From Nitrospirota bacterium (lineage in GTDB: Bacteria; Nitrospinota_A; UBA7883): DNA of 8,083 nt. How positions within the stretch are numbered: position 1 is the first letter of the stretch; each line of letters starts with the position of its first letter. This document shows, piece by piece, positions 1 to 6,406 of the stretch. A model generated the notes under the pieces. It did no database searches, was not told the origin of the DNA, and worked only from the letters and a program-made list of their open reading frames with translations. Location: assembly GCA_011052055.1 (NCBI GenBank), contig DRJW01000353.1, positions 1-8,083 of the forward strand. The letters are read 5' to 3'. A program made the position numbers and the translations under genes.

Positions 1-1
1 G

Positions 2-205
2 ATTCTTGAGGATCTTGCCCAACTAGCGTACAAGGAGTCTAAACTGGGCTTTACGTTGCCAGGCCTGGGCAAACTTGTGCTGGTCAACAGGAAGGCGCGA
101 ATGGGCCGCAATCCGCAGACAGGCGAGGCTATAAAAATACCTGCGAAAAAAGTTGTGAAGTTTCGCGTGGCCAAAGCGTGTAAAGACTCTGTGCTGGGGA
201 AATAA
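2..205 (+). CDS. HU-family DNA-binding protein, C-terminal part (5' end outside window)
   Basis: The open frame enters from the left edge (first full codon at base 2) and ends at TAA 203-205, giving 67 residues. It carries the HU/IHF signature: a GLGKLV turn, then the DNA-binding beta-arm GRNPQTGEAIKIPA followed by KKVVKFRVAKACKDSV. HU proteins are about 90-100 aa, so roughly the first 25-30 residues (helix 1) are missing. The family binds and bends DNA non-specifically as a dimer in the nucleoid. The RNP tip of the arm, which intercalates in the minor groove, is intact. It is on the opposite strand to the other genes and separated from them by terminator-like hairpins, so it belongs to another transcription unit. 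Whether it is HU or an IHF-like paralogue cannot be settled from this fragment. Confidence 0.9.
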   Translation: MLEDLAQLAYKESKLGFTLPGLGKLVLVNRKARMGRNPQTGEAIKIPAKKVVKFRVAKACKDSVLGK

Positions 206-243
206 CTCACCAGACTATTAAATTAAACAAAGCACGCTCAATT

Positions 244-292
244 ACCCTCTTGTTGTATGAATTAGGAAGTGGTCATACAATAAGAGGGTTTT
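244..292 (+). terminator. Long hairpin with short U-run, probable terminator of the HU gene
   Basis: Left arm 244-260 (ACCCTCTTGTTGTATGA) pairs with right arm 273-289 (TCATACAATAAGAGGGT) over 17 positions. The one non-Watson-Crick pair is G252-T281, a G-U wobble in + strand RNA but an A-C mismatch in minus-strand RNA. The loop is 12 nt and four T follow (289-292). It lies 39 nt after the HU stop. The wobble orientation and the T-run both favour the + strand. The stem is longer than a typical intrinsic terminator and the U-run is short, so it could also be an RNA-stabilising structure or a remnant of an inverted-repeat element. Confidence 0.5.
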
Positions 293-312
293 CGTATAAT
301 GGAAATATCCGC

Positions 313-346
313 AAAGGATGGAGCCCACAGCGTCCTTTTTGTTTTT
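313..346 (+). terminator. Rho-independent terminator
   Basis: Stem AAAGGATG (313-320) pairs with CGTCCTTT (331-338) with one T-G pair and a 10-nt loop. It runs into an almost pure T tract, TTTTTGTTTTT (336-346). This has the stem-plus-U-tract form of an intrinsic terminator for + strand transcription, about 110 nt after the HU stop. It would act as a second terminator behind the 244-292 hairpin. Confidence 0.6.
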
Positions 347-528
347 CTGGCTCTTCTGCCCACGCTCGACCTGCAAAACTTCAGGCTTGTCTTCGCGCGT
401 TGCTTTTCCCGCTATATATAGATTTGACCTTTTAGCGCCCAGAGTGGCTGTCAGTAAAAAAGGAAGGAAAAAATAACGGTCGGGGAAGGTAAAATCTCCG
501 CTCCAGCCGTGAGGAAGCCGGATTTCCC
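347..528. other. Gene-free spacer between HU and the XRE regulator
   Basis: No convincing coding region, tRNA or known riboswitch is visible in this part of the 323-bp gap between the two genes. The stretch is rich in A and T runs: a TATATATA at 413-420, and a purine-rich AAAAAAGGAAGGAAAAAATAA-like run near 456-476. It ends in structured DNA (476-528) that can form terminator-like hairpins on either strand. A 10-codon frame from the GTG at 444 through a Lys-rich stretch to TAA is too short to call. A small RNA here is possible but unproven. Confidence 0.4.
468..510 (-). terminator. Candidate terminator downstream of the XRE regulator
   Basis: Read on the minus strand just after the regulator's stop. 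ACGG (510-507) can pair with CCGT (479-476), with an inner GGAGA/TCCCC helix containing one mismatch. The right arm is followed by TATTTTTT (475-468). The position (about 20-60 nt after the stop codon) and the T-run fit an intrinsic terminator. The stem is imperfect, so the call is tentative. Confidence 0.35.
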
Positions 529-538
529 TTATTTTTTT
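492..538 (+). terminator. Candidate + strand terminator facing the XRE gene
   Basis: AAATC (492-496) pairs with GATTT (521-525). Inside it, GCTCC (500-504) pairs with GGAAGC (513-518) with one bulged A. The outer arm is followed by CCCTTATTTTTTT. It would stop rightward transcription just as it reaches the 3' end of the convergent regulator gene. It overlaps the minus-strand candidate at 468-510, so the two may form one bidirectional terminator region. Confidence 0.3.
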
Positions 539-930
539 CTGACTGGTCTTTTTCTGATTCCGGCCCCGAGTTTTTCGAGGATACCTTCCAGCAACTCGAT
601 ATCTTTGATATCTCTTGAAGCGTAAACAGATTTTACATCTTCCAAAGATTTGATCCTGCGAAGATTCATTTCACCATAAACAGGACTCAACTCTTTAACC
701 ATCGGCAGGCTTTCAAGCTGGTCTACGGCAACCGCCTTGCCGGTCAGCAACCAGTCGAGCGAGCAACCAGTGAAATTCTGGATTTTTATAAGATTATCGT
801 AGGTCGGGATTTTTCCCTTCTGCCAGTAATACTGAAACAGTCCCTTTTCAATACCTATTTTTCTGGCCCATGTGTACGGTTTATCCTCTTTCATTAACAA
901 ACGTAACCTGTCACGAAATGTTTGCTTCAT
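529..930 (-). CDS. CI/XRE-type helix-turn-helix transcriptional regulator
   Basis: This is a 133-aa protein starting at ATG 930-928 behind a strong Shine-Dalgarno (GGAGGAGAG directly upstream) and ending at TAA 531-529. Residues about 4-65 form a helix-turn-helix domain of the phage CI/XRE kind. FRDRLRLLM is helix 1, TWARKIGIEKGLFQYYW is the HTH pair, and IPTYDNLIKI... followed by CSLDWLLTGK is the ending typical of this group. The remainder (66-133) has no S24 peptidase (LexA/CI cleavage) domain. It is charged, with a likely helix DIELLEGILEKLG and a basic tail RKRPVRKK. So it is probably a small DNA-binding regulator without self-cleavage. It lies 282 bp after the biosynthetic operon on the same strand, but has its own AT-rich upstream region and probably its own promoter. 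Whether it controls the operon is unknown. Confidence 0.85.
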   Translation of the reverse strand: MKQTFRDRLRLLMKEDKPYTWARKIGIEKGLFQYYWQKGKIPTYDNLIKIQNFTGCSLDWLLTGKAVAVDQLESLPMVKELSPVYGEMNLRRIKSLEDVKSVYASRDIKDIELLEGILEKLGAGIRKRPVRKK

Positions 931-958
931 CTCTCCTCCATAATATAAATAATCGGGG

Positions 959-971
959 TAATATAATATTA
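959..971. promoter_or_regulatory. 13-bp palindrome over the XRE -10 region, candidate autoregulatory operator
   Basis: TAATAT-A-ATATTA is a perfect odd palindrome that overlaps the proposed -10 box of the regulator gene. Small CI/XRE regulators commonly repress their own promoter through such sites. The sequence is pure A/T, so some chance of coincidence remains. Confidence 0.3.
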
Positions 972-989
972 ACTATGAGCAATCATCAA
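960..989 (-). promoter_or_regulatory. Probable promoter of the XRE regulator
   Basis: On the minus strand, TTGATG (989-984) as -35 is followed by TATATT (965-960) at 18 bp, or TTATAT (966-961) at 17 bp, as -10. Transcription would begin near 953, about 20 nt before the ATG at 930. The surrounding 931-1212 interval is AT-rich, holds no gene and shows no clear terminator for the upstream operon. The hexamers are imperfect in AT-rich DNA, so chance matches are possible. Confidence 0.35.
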
Positions 990-1212
990 CGATAGCGATT
1001 TGCTGTAAATATAAGAATTGCAACACATTGTAATCAATGGAGTTATTTTTAACCCCAACAGCTTTCTTACACTATATCAACAATTATCAAGGCTCTCTAA
1101 GAGTCAACTTAACACAAACTGTCATAAATTTACAACCTCAATATTAAAATAAAATGAGTTTTATGATATTTTTCCGAAGGAATTCTGCGTTGTTCGCTGA
1201 TTAAAAAGCAGG

Positions 1213-2013
1213 TTACCGCTTAAGAGCGCGGCCGATCATATCCTGGTCGAAATAATTTACACTCATCCCGGCGTCTACCACAATTTTCCTCGCGGTAACG
1301 CCGCTGGAGGCGCCGCTTAATAGGAACGCCGCGACATTGGCCGCTTCTTCAGTTGTCACCGCTTTTTTACGCAAAGTCATTGCTTCGGCATACAGGTACG
1401 AATCAACATATCCGGGAATACCGGCCGACGCCGATGTTTTCAGAAGACCGGGAGCCACCGCGTTAAAGCGGACTTCGGAAAATTCTGAAAAGCTTTTAGC
1501 CAAAAACGATAACGCGGAATCGAGCGCGGCTTTTACCGGCGCCATGTATCCATAGTTCGACGCGGCCATAGTCGTCGTCGAAATAGATATCGTCACCACC
1601 GACGCTTTATTATAAAGAACCGGTTTCAGGGCGTTCGATATGGCCACCAGCGAAAAGCATGAAATGTCGAGAGCCTCCATGAAATCCTCCTTTTTCGTTT
1701 CATGGAACGGCTTGATTCCCTCCGAATAGTTCGCGTAAGCGATGGAATGGACGACGCCGTGGATAACAGGATGAGCAGAGCCCACATCCTCGGCCATTCT
1801 CTCTATCGACTCCTGTCTTGACACATCGCATACGTGGATTTGAGAGTCCGGGAAAAGTTTTTCCACCTCCCTCTTTTTCCCCTCGTTAAGAACCGAGAAA
1901 ATTACATTTCCACCTTCGCGCAGGATAATATTGGCGATAAAACAGGCCACCGATTTGCGGTTCGCAACGCCAAAGACAAGATAGGTTTTTCCCTCGAATC
2001 CAAGATAGCTCAT
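1213..2013 (-). CDS. FabI-type enoyl-[acyl-carrier-protein] reductase, divergent
   Basis: A 266-aa SDR-superfamily protein and the last gene of the operon. The start ATG at 2013-2011 is 1 nt after the dehydratase stop, behind GGAG. The frame also continues upstream to a TTG inside the preceding gene, but that is unlikely to be used. FabI features appear in order. The nucleotide loop GVANRKSVA (15-23) matches FabI GVASKLSIA. CDVSRQESI is at 62-70, HSIAYA (89-94) matches HSIGFA, and LDISCFSLVA (116-125) matches the FabI HDISSYSFVA region. Catalytic YGYMAPVK gives Tyr154 and Lys161 in FabI Y-x6-K spacing, and LKTSASAGI (191-199) corresponds to FabI RTLAASGI. It should reduce the 2,3-double bond of enoyl-ACP with NAD(P)H. 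Differences: Ile144 sits where E. coli FabI has Tyr146, and the late motif is VDAG instead of VDGG. Substrate range or activity may therefore differ from housekeeping FabI. No clear terminator follows. Confidence 0.85.
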   Translation of the reverse strand: MSYLGFEGKTYLVFGVANRKSVACFIANIILREGGNVIFSVLNEGKKREVEKLFPDSQIHVCDVSRQESIERMAEDVGSAHPVIHGVVHSIAYANYSEGIKPFHETKKEDFMEALDISCFSLVAISNALKPVLYNKASVVTISISTTTMAASNYGYMAPVKAALDSALSFLAKSFSEFSEVRFNAVAPGLLKTSASAGIPGYVDSYLYAEAMTLRKKAVTTEEAANVAAFLLSGASSGVTARKIVVDAGMSVNYFDQDMIGRALKR

Positions 2014-2014
2014 T

Positions 2015-2446
2015 TTATTGCGCTCCAACAGGCGCCAGCGCGCAGGTGAAAGAGACTGAAACCACAAGAGCGCCTTCGACTCTGGCAGAGCCCTTCATAT
2101 AAAAGACCGTTTTTATACTATCCTCGATCTGGGCCTCCAACGTGAGAGTGTCTCCCGGCCTCACCATTTTTTTGAACTTGGCGTCTTTTATCCGGGTCAA
2201 GACGGGTACGCCAGATTCCATGTCATCGACATGTTGCGAAAGCAGAACGGCGCCTGCCTGGAATACGCTTTCCATCGTTAACACGCCCGGCATAACGGGA
2301 AAATCGGGATAGTGCCCTTTGAAAAAATCGAGGTCGGGAGTAAGTTTTTTTTCCGCCACGATTTTTTTTTCGTCCATTTCTATAATCGTGTCGATAAACA
2401 GGAAAGGTGGACGATGGGGAATGGCGTCGAGTATGCGGTTCGTCAT
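2015..2446 (-). CDS. fabZ: FabZ-like 3-hydroxyacyl-ACP dehydratase
   Basis: A 143-aa hot-dog fold protein of normal FabZ length. The N-terminal IPHRPPFLFID and the core FKGHYPDFPVMPGVLTMES are the FabZ signature. His45 and Glu59 are the catalytic pair, 14 residues apart as in E. coli FabZ (His54/Glu68 type spacing). The reaction is removal of water from 3-hydroxyacyl-ACP to give trans-2-enoyl-ACP in the cytoplasm. Its ATG shares four bases (ATGA, 2446-2443) with the stop of the ketoreductase gene, which points to translational coupling. Its TAA is 1 nt from the enoyl-reductase ATG. It sits in a line with ketoreductase and enoyl reductase, so it probably works on the operon's own ACP. A MaoC-type dehydratase is excluded by the motif. 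An isomerising FabA-like activity cannot be ruled out. Confidence 0.92.
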   Translation of the reverse strand: MTNRILDAIPHRPPFLFIDTIIEMDEKKIVAEKKLTPDLDFFKGHYPDFPVMPGVLTMESVFQAGAVLLSQHVDDMESGVPVLTRIKDAKFKKMVRPGDTLTLEAQIEDSIKTVFYMKGSARVEGALVVSVSFTCALAPVGAQ

Positions 2447-3195
2447 AACCCGCCTGTCACCTCCAGTGTCGAGCCGGTGACATAATCAGCCTTGTCGGAC
2501 GCAAGAAACATGACGCAACCGGCGACTTCTTCTGGCGCCCCGAACCGCCTCATGGGGATCATGGCTGTGTAAGCGTCTTTCTGCTTTTCCGGAAGGCCGT
2601 CGATAAATCCTGTGTCGATAAAACCTGGCGAGACGCAGTTTACGGTGATTTTCCTGCTCGCCACTTCTTTCGCCAGCGAGCGTGTGAACCCGACTTGCCC
2701 CGCCTTGCTGGCGGCGTAGTTCGCCTGCCCCGGCATGCCCATCTGCCCTATGGGGCTTGTTACACTTATGATCCTGCCATATTTTTTTCTTATCATCGCC
2801 TTGACCGCGAACTTCGACATATTAAAGGTTCCGGTCAGGTTTACATCTATAACCTTTCTCCAGTCCTCCTCTTTCATCATTCCGGTTATCGCGTCTTTGC
2901 GTATACCGGCGCAGTTCACAAGTATCTGCAACCCCTCACGCTCACGCTCGAATTTTCTGAAAAACGCCTCGCACGCCTTGTAATCAGAGACATCAAGTTT
3001 CACAACTTCAAGCCTGTCTTTATGCTCGCTGTTTTCATCGGCAAACCTGTTGGCGTCCTCGTCACTCGACGCGTAGACCGCCACGACAATAGCGCCAGCC
3101 TTGAGCATCTGCCCGCTTATGGCGCGGCCTATTCCCTTTGTCCCGCCGGTGACTATCGCGGTCTTGCCTTTAAGATCGAGCATACATTTTTCCAT
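2443..3195 (-). CDS. fabG: FabG-like 3-oxoacyl-ACP reductase
   Basis: A 250-aa classical SDR. TGGTKGIG (16-23) is the NADP-binding glycine loop and VNCAG (93-97) supports the cofactor. Catalytic Ser147 lies in SVTSPIG, and NYAASKAG gives Tyr160 and Lys164, at the same 13- and 4-residue spacing as E. coli FabG. SPGFIDTGF (189-197) is the flexible lid and the protein ends in TLEVTGGL. It should reduce 3-oxoacyl-ACP to (R)-3-hydroxyacyl-ACP with NADPH. The start is uncertain: ATG 3195 gives MEKCMLDLKGK, while ATG 3183 gives MLDLKGKTAIVTGG, which looks more like the usual FabG N-terminus and has a GGA 8 nt upstream. It starts 27 nt after the preceding FAD enzyme and overlaps the dehydratase gene by 4 nt. 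Nothing in the active site suggests loss of function. Confidence 0.93.
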   Translation of the reverse strand: MEKCMLDLKGKTAIVTGGTKGIGRAISGQMLKAGAIVVAVYASSDEDANRFADENSEHKDRLEVVKLDVSDYKACEAFFRKFEREREGLQILVNCAGIRKDAITGMMKEEDWRKVIDVNLTGTFNMSKFAVKAMIRKKYGRIISVTSPIGQMGMPGQANYAASKAGQVGFTRSLAKEVASRKITVNCVSPGFIDTGFIDGLPEKQKDAYTAMIPMRRFGAPEEVAGCVMFLASDKADYVTGSTLEVTGGL

Positions 3196-3222
3196 CCATT
3201 AATGTTTTGTTGATATCATTAA

Positions 3223-4635
3223 TCATCCAAGCCCTCTTATATATCTGTCCGCTTCGTTGGCCACGATCACGCCATAATTGGCGGCGCCGAGCCAGCCCGA
3301 CATAATAATGGCCACAGAGCCTGTGTGATAGAGGCCGCGCACTTGCTCACTTATCCCCCTGCTGATTTTCAACCCCTCGAACTTGGTGCCGAATGACGAT
3401 CCACCAACATGGAGAGTATACCTTTTAAAGGTGCGTGGCGTGGAGACTTCGACATGATCTATTTTCCTGCGGACACCGGGAATATATTTCTCCAGAGCGT
3501 CGATGGTGGTCTGCGCCAGGTGATCTTTGTCATGCTGATACTCCTCGTCCGTCAAGTCGGCCCAATCGTCAAACCGCGCGTTTGTAGAGGCGACAATCGC
3601 CATCCGTTTATGTTTGGGTCTTGTGTTCGGGTAATAGACCGAGAATGTCCTGCTTGTAACATCTTTGCTCAACAAAAGGTCGGTGTCGAATTTATCGGCG
3701 GTCGATGTAAAAAGAAGATCGCCTATGTAATCGACCTCCTCGCCCCGCTTTATTCCCAGATATACCTGGCACGAACTGTTGTTAACCCGGACGGCGCTGG
3801 TTTTGGCGCGAAACTCTTTCGACACCGCGTCCCGGTCGAGCATTCGCAAAATTGTCGATTTCAGGTTCCCGTTGGAGACGACAGATTTGGATTTCACCTC
3901 CTGCCCGTTAACGACCACTCCTGTGGTATGGCCGTCTTTCACCATGATTTTCTCCACCATCGCCCTGGTTCTTATATCGACCCCGTTTTTTACCAGCTCG
4001 CTTTCCATCATCCTTATTATCAGGTCGGTGCCGCCTGTAAAAGTGTAGACGCCTTTGTTCATAAAGTTTGAGAACACGATAGAGTAACTTACCGCCGGAT
4101 CGTCGAGCGTGGAGCCGTTCGCATAAGTTATCGGCTCCATCAAAAGCCTCACCACATCGTCGCGCCCGGGGAAAAACTGATCGAGTAGCTCACGGGTTGT
4201 CATCGACTCGTCGTCAACGAAAGACATATCCCTTGTTGTCTTGAAAAATTTCTCTATGGTGGGAAGCCCCACATCGAATTTTTCATTAAGGATGTTTGTA
4301 AAGCTCTCTTTATCGTATGTCGTGGTGAAAGAAAACTGCGGGTTGTCGAACCGGATCCCTTTCAACTGGACGATATGACCGGCGATCTCCTGGCTCCAAT
4401 ATTTCCTGCAGGTTTTTATCATCCCCACCGGAAAACCGTGCAGGGCCACGTCGAAAATGTGCTCTTTACGTTTGAACCATGCGGCCAGGCCACCCAGCTG
4501 GAAATGGTGCTCCAGCAGTAATACCGAGTGCCCCGCTTTGGCCAGACGGTTGGCGCACGTCAGCCCCCCTAAGCCTGCGCCTATGACGATGCAGTCATAT
4601 TCGCTTTTAAGATTGTTAAGTTTACAAATCGCCAT
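3223..4635 (-). CDS. CrtI/phytoene-desaturase-like FAD oxidoreductase (second of two)
   Basis: A 470-aa flavoprotein. After a 13-residue lead it has the FAD dinucleotide fold: IVIGAGLGG (GxGxxG at 19-24), Glu42 for the ribose, then HFQLGGLAAWFKR with the GG of the FAD-binding consensus and a conserved His66 (VALHGF). The middle (about 90-330) is the variable substrate domain. STPRTFKRYTLHVGG (398-412) and the C-terminal GLYHTGSVAIIMSGWLGAA close the FAD site. Family members (CrtI, CrtN, CrtISO, retinol saturase) desaturate, isomerise or reduce conjugated polyenes, often at membranes. No transmembrane segment or signal peptide is evident. It starts 31 nt after the first FAD gene, with only a weak Shine-Dalgarno. 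It is clearly paralogous to that gene (shared TPRT...T.H..G block) but strongly diverged, so the two likely have different steps or form a pair. No carotenoid genes such as crtB or crtE are nearby, so the substrate is more likely an ACP-bound acyl chain. This last point is inference. Confidence 0.88.
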   Translation of the reverse strand: MAICKLNNLKSEYDCIVIGAGLGGLTCANRLAKAGHSVLLLEHHFQLGGLAAWFKRKEHIFDVALHGFPVGMIKTCRKYWSQEIAGHIVQLKGIRFDNPQFSFTTTYDKESFTNILNEKFDVGLPTIEKFFKTTRDMSFVDDESMTTRELLDQFFPGRDDVVRLLMEPITYANGSTLDDPAVSYSIVFSNFMNKGVYTFTGGTDLIIRMMESELVKNGVDIRTRAMVEKIMVKDGHTTGVVVNGQEVKSKSVVSNGNLKSTILRMLDRDAVSKEFRAKTSAVRVNNSSCQVYLGIKRGEEVDYIGDLLFTSTADKFDTDLLLSKDVTSRTFSVYYPNTRPKHKRMAIVASTNARFDDWADLTDEEYQHDKDHLAQTTIDALEKYIPGVRRKIDHVEVSTPRTFKRYTLHVGGSSFGTKFEGLKISRGISEQVRGLYHTGSVAIIMSGWLGAANYGVIVANEADRYIRGLG

Positions 4636-4666
4636 AAAAAAACCAGTCAGTACAATCAGCTTTTAT

Positions 4667-6043
4667 TTATAAAAGACGCTGGTTCGCTATCTCCACTCCG
4701 CTTATCATCGAGCCTACCACACCTAAATATCCCTGGTCAGTTCCGCATACAAATACATTTTCCACCGGTGTCTTGCCATCGCCCAATTTTGTTGGCGATC
4801 CGTAAACGGCGCCGTTGATATGGCCCGTAAATTTCCTTATGGTTCGCGGCGTGAACATATCGAAGTAAGTCACACTATCTGAAAATTCAGGGACTATTGT
4901 CTCCACCACCTCAAGCGATTTATCACGCCATTCGATCTTGCCTTTTTCATACCCTGCTTTGTCCGCCCCCTCCCAAAACCCGGGATCGGCTATGTTCGTA
5001 ATCCTGACCATATGCGTATCGGGCGGCTCATCATAACAGAAGTTTCCCGGAACGCAAATTACTCCGCTTTGAACATCGACCGGAAGAGCGGAGCGGCGAT
5101 AACGAAACTTCCGGTTTGCGCTGAAAAAAGTAATGGAGGCGTCGAGCCCAAGCTCGTCCGCCGGCCGGTCGATTATGTTTATCGACTCGGCAAACGACAT
5201 CCTGCCCGCCTCTGGCGCAAGATCGACCGGGCTGGCTTCCGGGCATATGGCGATTGTCTCCATCAGGCCGGCGGATGATAATATAGCTTCGCATTCAATT
5301 GTATCGCCGTTGTCGAGAACCACTCCGACAGCTTTCCCTTTCAAGACTTCTATCCTCTGTACGCCAGACCTGAGCCTCATCTCGCCACCAGAGTTTTTAT
5401 AGCGCTCGACAAGCAGATCAAGAATCGGACGTATCCCATTTTTCGGCCTGGCGAATCCTTCACAATATAAACTCATAAAAAGAAGCGCGAACTGGCCCCC
5501 CTCCATATCGTTTTCCCACGCGGAGCCGTAGAACATGACCGGGCACATCAGCATTTCCACAAGGTCCGGGGCGGTGATAAACGAAGACGCAAACCGCCGG
5601 GCGCTTTTCGGGGCCCCGCTAAAATTATTTTCATACAATCTGAAAACCTCATCTTTAAGTCTCCTCAGGCTCTCCTCCTGGCCCGGAAAGAGTTTGCCTG
5701 ACTGTCTTGCGAGGTGATCGAAATCGTTTGTAAATTCCAGTGTGGCGTCTGGAAAAACTATCCGGCTGACTTTTTGTGGATATAGCTCAAGATCGCTCAT
5801 TCTCATCCTGAGCCTTCGCAGAAGGCGGGCCATAGGGGCGCTTTTCGGGCCGTCAGGGCTGTAGTTGGTGACGGCGTGAAGACCGACATCCAGATCGTAG
5901 CCGCCCGACCTGTAGAACGAGTTAAGCCCACCGACCCGGTAGTGACGCTCCAGTATCGCTACTTTTTTACCGAAATGGGCCAGCCGGACACCGGCTGAAA
6001 GACCGGACATGCCAGCCCCGATGATAACAACGTCGTATCGCAA
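4667..6043 (-). CDS. CrtI/phytoene-desaturase-like FAD oxidoreductase (first of two)
   Basis: A 458-aa flavoprotein. The FAD fold starts at residue 3: VVIIGAGMSGL (GxGxxG at 9-14), Glu32 (ILER), then YRVGGLNSFYRSGGYDLD and DVGLHAV with His56. A variable middle domain follows. FTPRTIRKFTGHINGAVYG (397-415) and VFVCGTDQGYLGVVGSM near the C-terminus complete the FAD pocket. The start is a TTG at 6043-6041 with no good Shine-Dalgarno. The next in-frame Met (residue 12) would destroy the FAD motif, and no ATG or GTG lies in frame just upstream, so TTG is the best choice and expression may be low. It lies 55 nt after the ACP gene, directly between ACP and its paralogue. Proposed role: redox or isomerase step on a polyene acyl chain made by this operon. 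The exact reaction (dehydrogenation, cis-trans isomerisation or saturation) cannot be read from sequence. Confidence 0.88.
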   Translation of the reverse strand: MRYDVVIIGAGMSGLSAGVRLAHFGKKVAILERHYRVGGLNSFYRSGGYDLDVGLHAVTNYSPDGPKSAPMARLLRRLRMRMSDLELYPQKVSRIVFPDATLEFTNDFDHLARQSGKLFPGQEESLRRLKDEVFRLYENNFSGAPKSARRFASSFITAPDLVEMLMCPVMFYGSAWENDMEGGQFALLFMSLYCEGFARPKNGIRPILDLLVERYKNSGGEMRLRSGVQRIEVLKGKAVGVVLDNGDTIECEAILSSAGLMETIAICPEASPVDLAPEAGRMSFAESINIIDRPADELGLDASITFFSANRKFRYRRSALPVDVQSGVICVPGNFCYDEPPDTHMVRITNIADPGFWEGADKAGYEKGKIEWRDKSLEVVETIVPEFSDSVTYFDMFTPRTIRKFTGHINGAVYGSPTKLGDGKTPVENVFVCGTDQGYLGVVGSMISGVEIANQRLL

Positions 6044-6098
6044 AGCATATACCGGAAAATTGGGAAGCAGGATTTCGTCTATAGGCTTTCCGAGTCTA

Positions 6099-6350
6099 TT
6101 AGAGACTCTCCATTTTGGGTAGGAGGTAATTAACCGTGCTACTCATAGACTCAAGCTCCTGATAATCCTGCTCTGGAACCTCAACACTATACCGCTTGCG
6201 AAGCTCCATCACGATATCGAGAAAATCCATCGAGTCCAGGTCTATCTGGTCACGCAAAGGCTTTTCCGCATCGATACCGCTCAAATCCTCATCAGGAACA
6301 ATTTCCCTGATAATGTCTATTATGGCCTGCCGAATCCCCTCACCTGTCAT
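6099..6350 (-). CDS. Acyl carrier protein
   Basis: An 83-aa acidic protein with the ACP four-helix pattern. Helix I is about 5-18 and loop I contains DLSGIDAEKPLRDQ. The phosphopantetheine site is LDSMDFLD with Ser40 as the attachment residue at the start of helix II (MDFLDIVMELRKRY). An acidic helix III follows (PEQDYQELESM), then a helix IV ending LLPKMESL. The DSMDF form, rather than DSLDTV as in housekeeping AcpP, is common in carrier proteins dedicated to secondary or specialised lipid pathways. The spacing is 56 nt from the ketosynthase upstream and 55 nt to the first FAD gene downstream, all on one strand. It most likely carries the growing acyl or polyene chain for every enzyme in this operon after activation by a phosphopantetheinyl transferase encoded elsewhere. 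Confidence 0.93.
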   Translation of the reverse strand: MTGEGIRQAIIDIIREIVPDEDLSGIDAEKPLRDQIDLDSMDFLDIVMELRKRYSVEVPEQDYQELESMSSTVNYLLPKMESL

Positions 6351-6406
6351 AACTCTTTTCCCTAAACCACTAATTTAAGTTATCTGATATTATCGTCCAA
6401 ACGCCG

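Noticed and set aside
250..435. 61-codon + strand frame
   Set aside because: It starts within the long hairpin, crosses a second terminator, has no Shine-Dalgarno and no recognisable protein features.
486..525. RNase P, SRP or cobalamin riboswitch-like motif (GAGGAAGCCGG)
   Set aside because: Only a few bases resemble those RNAs; the conserved surrounding elements are missing.
1010..1100. CRISPR-like or IHF-site repeats (repeated ATCAA words)
   Set aside because: The words are short, irregularly spaced and expected in AT-rich DNA; no regular repeat-spacer pattern and no full IHF consensus was found.
1150..1190. Terminator after the enoyl-reductase gene
   Set aside because: The short stems here (ATAAAA/TTTTAT, TTCC/GGAA) are weak and neither is followed by a T-run in the minus direction.
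2014..2067. Longer N-terminus (18 extra residues) for the FabI-like protein
   Set aside because: It starts with TTG inside the dehydratase gene. The ATG at 2013 has GGAG upstream, lies 1 nt after the dehydratase stop and gives the usual FabI N-terminus.
2695..3213. 172-codon + strand frame opposite FabG
   Set aside because: It is antisense to a well-supported gene with intact catalytic motifs. The composition is that of a reverse-strand shadow.
3409..4071. 220-codon + strand frame opposite the second FAD gene
   Set aside because: It is a shadow frame of a real flavoprotein gene, with no start signal and no domain pattern.
3223..6043. Carotenoid biosynthesis cluster
   Set aside because: Only desaturase-like flavoproteins are present. 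No phytoene synthase, GGPP synthase or cyclase is seen, and the neighbours are all acyl-ACP enzymes.
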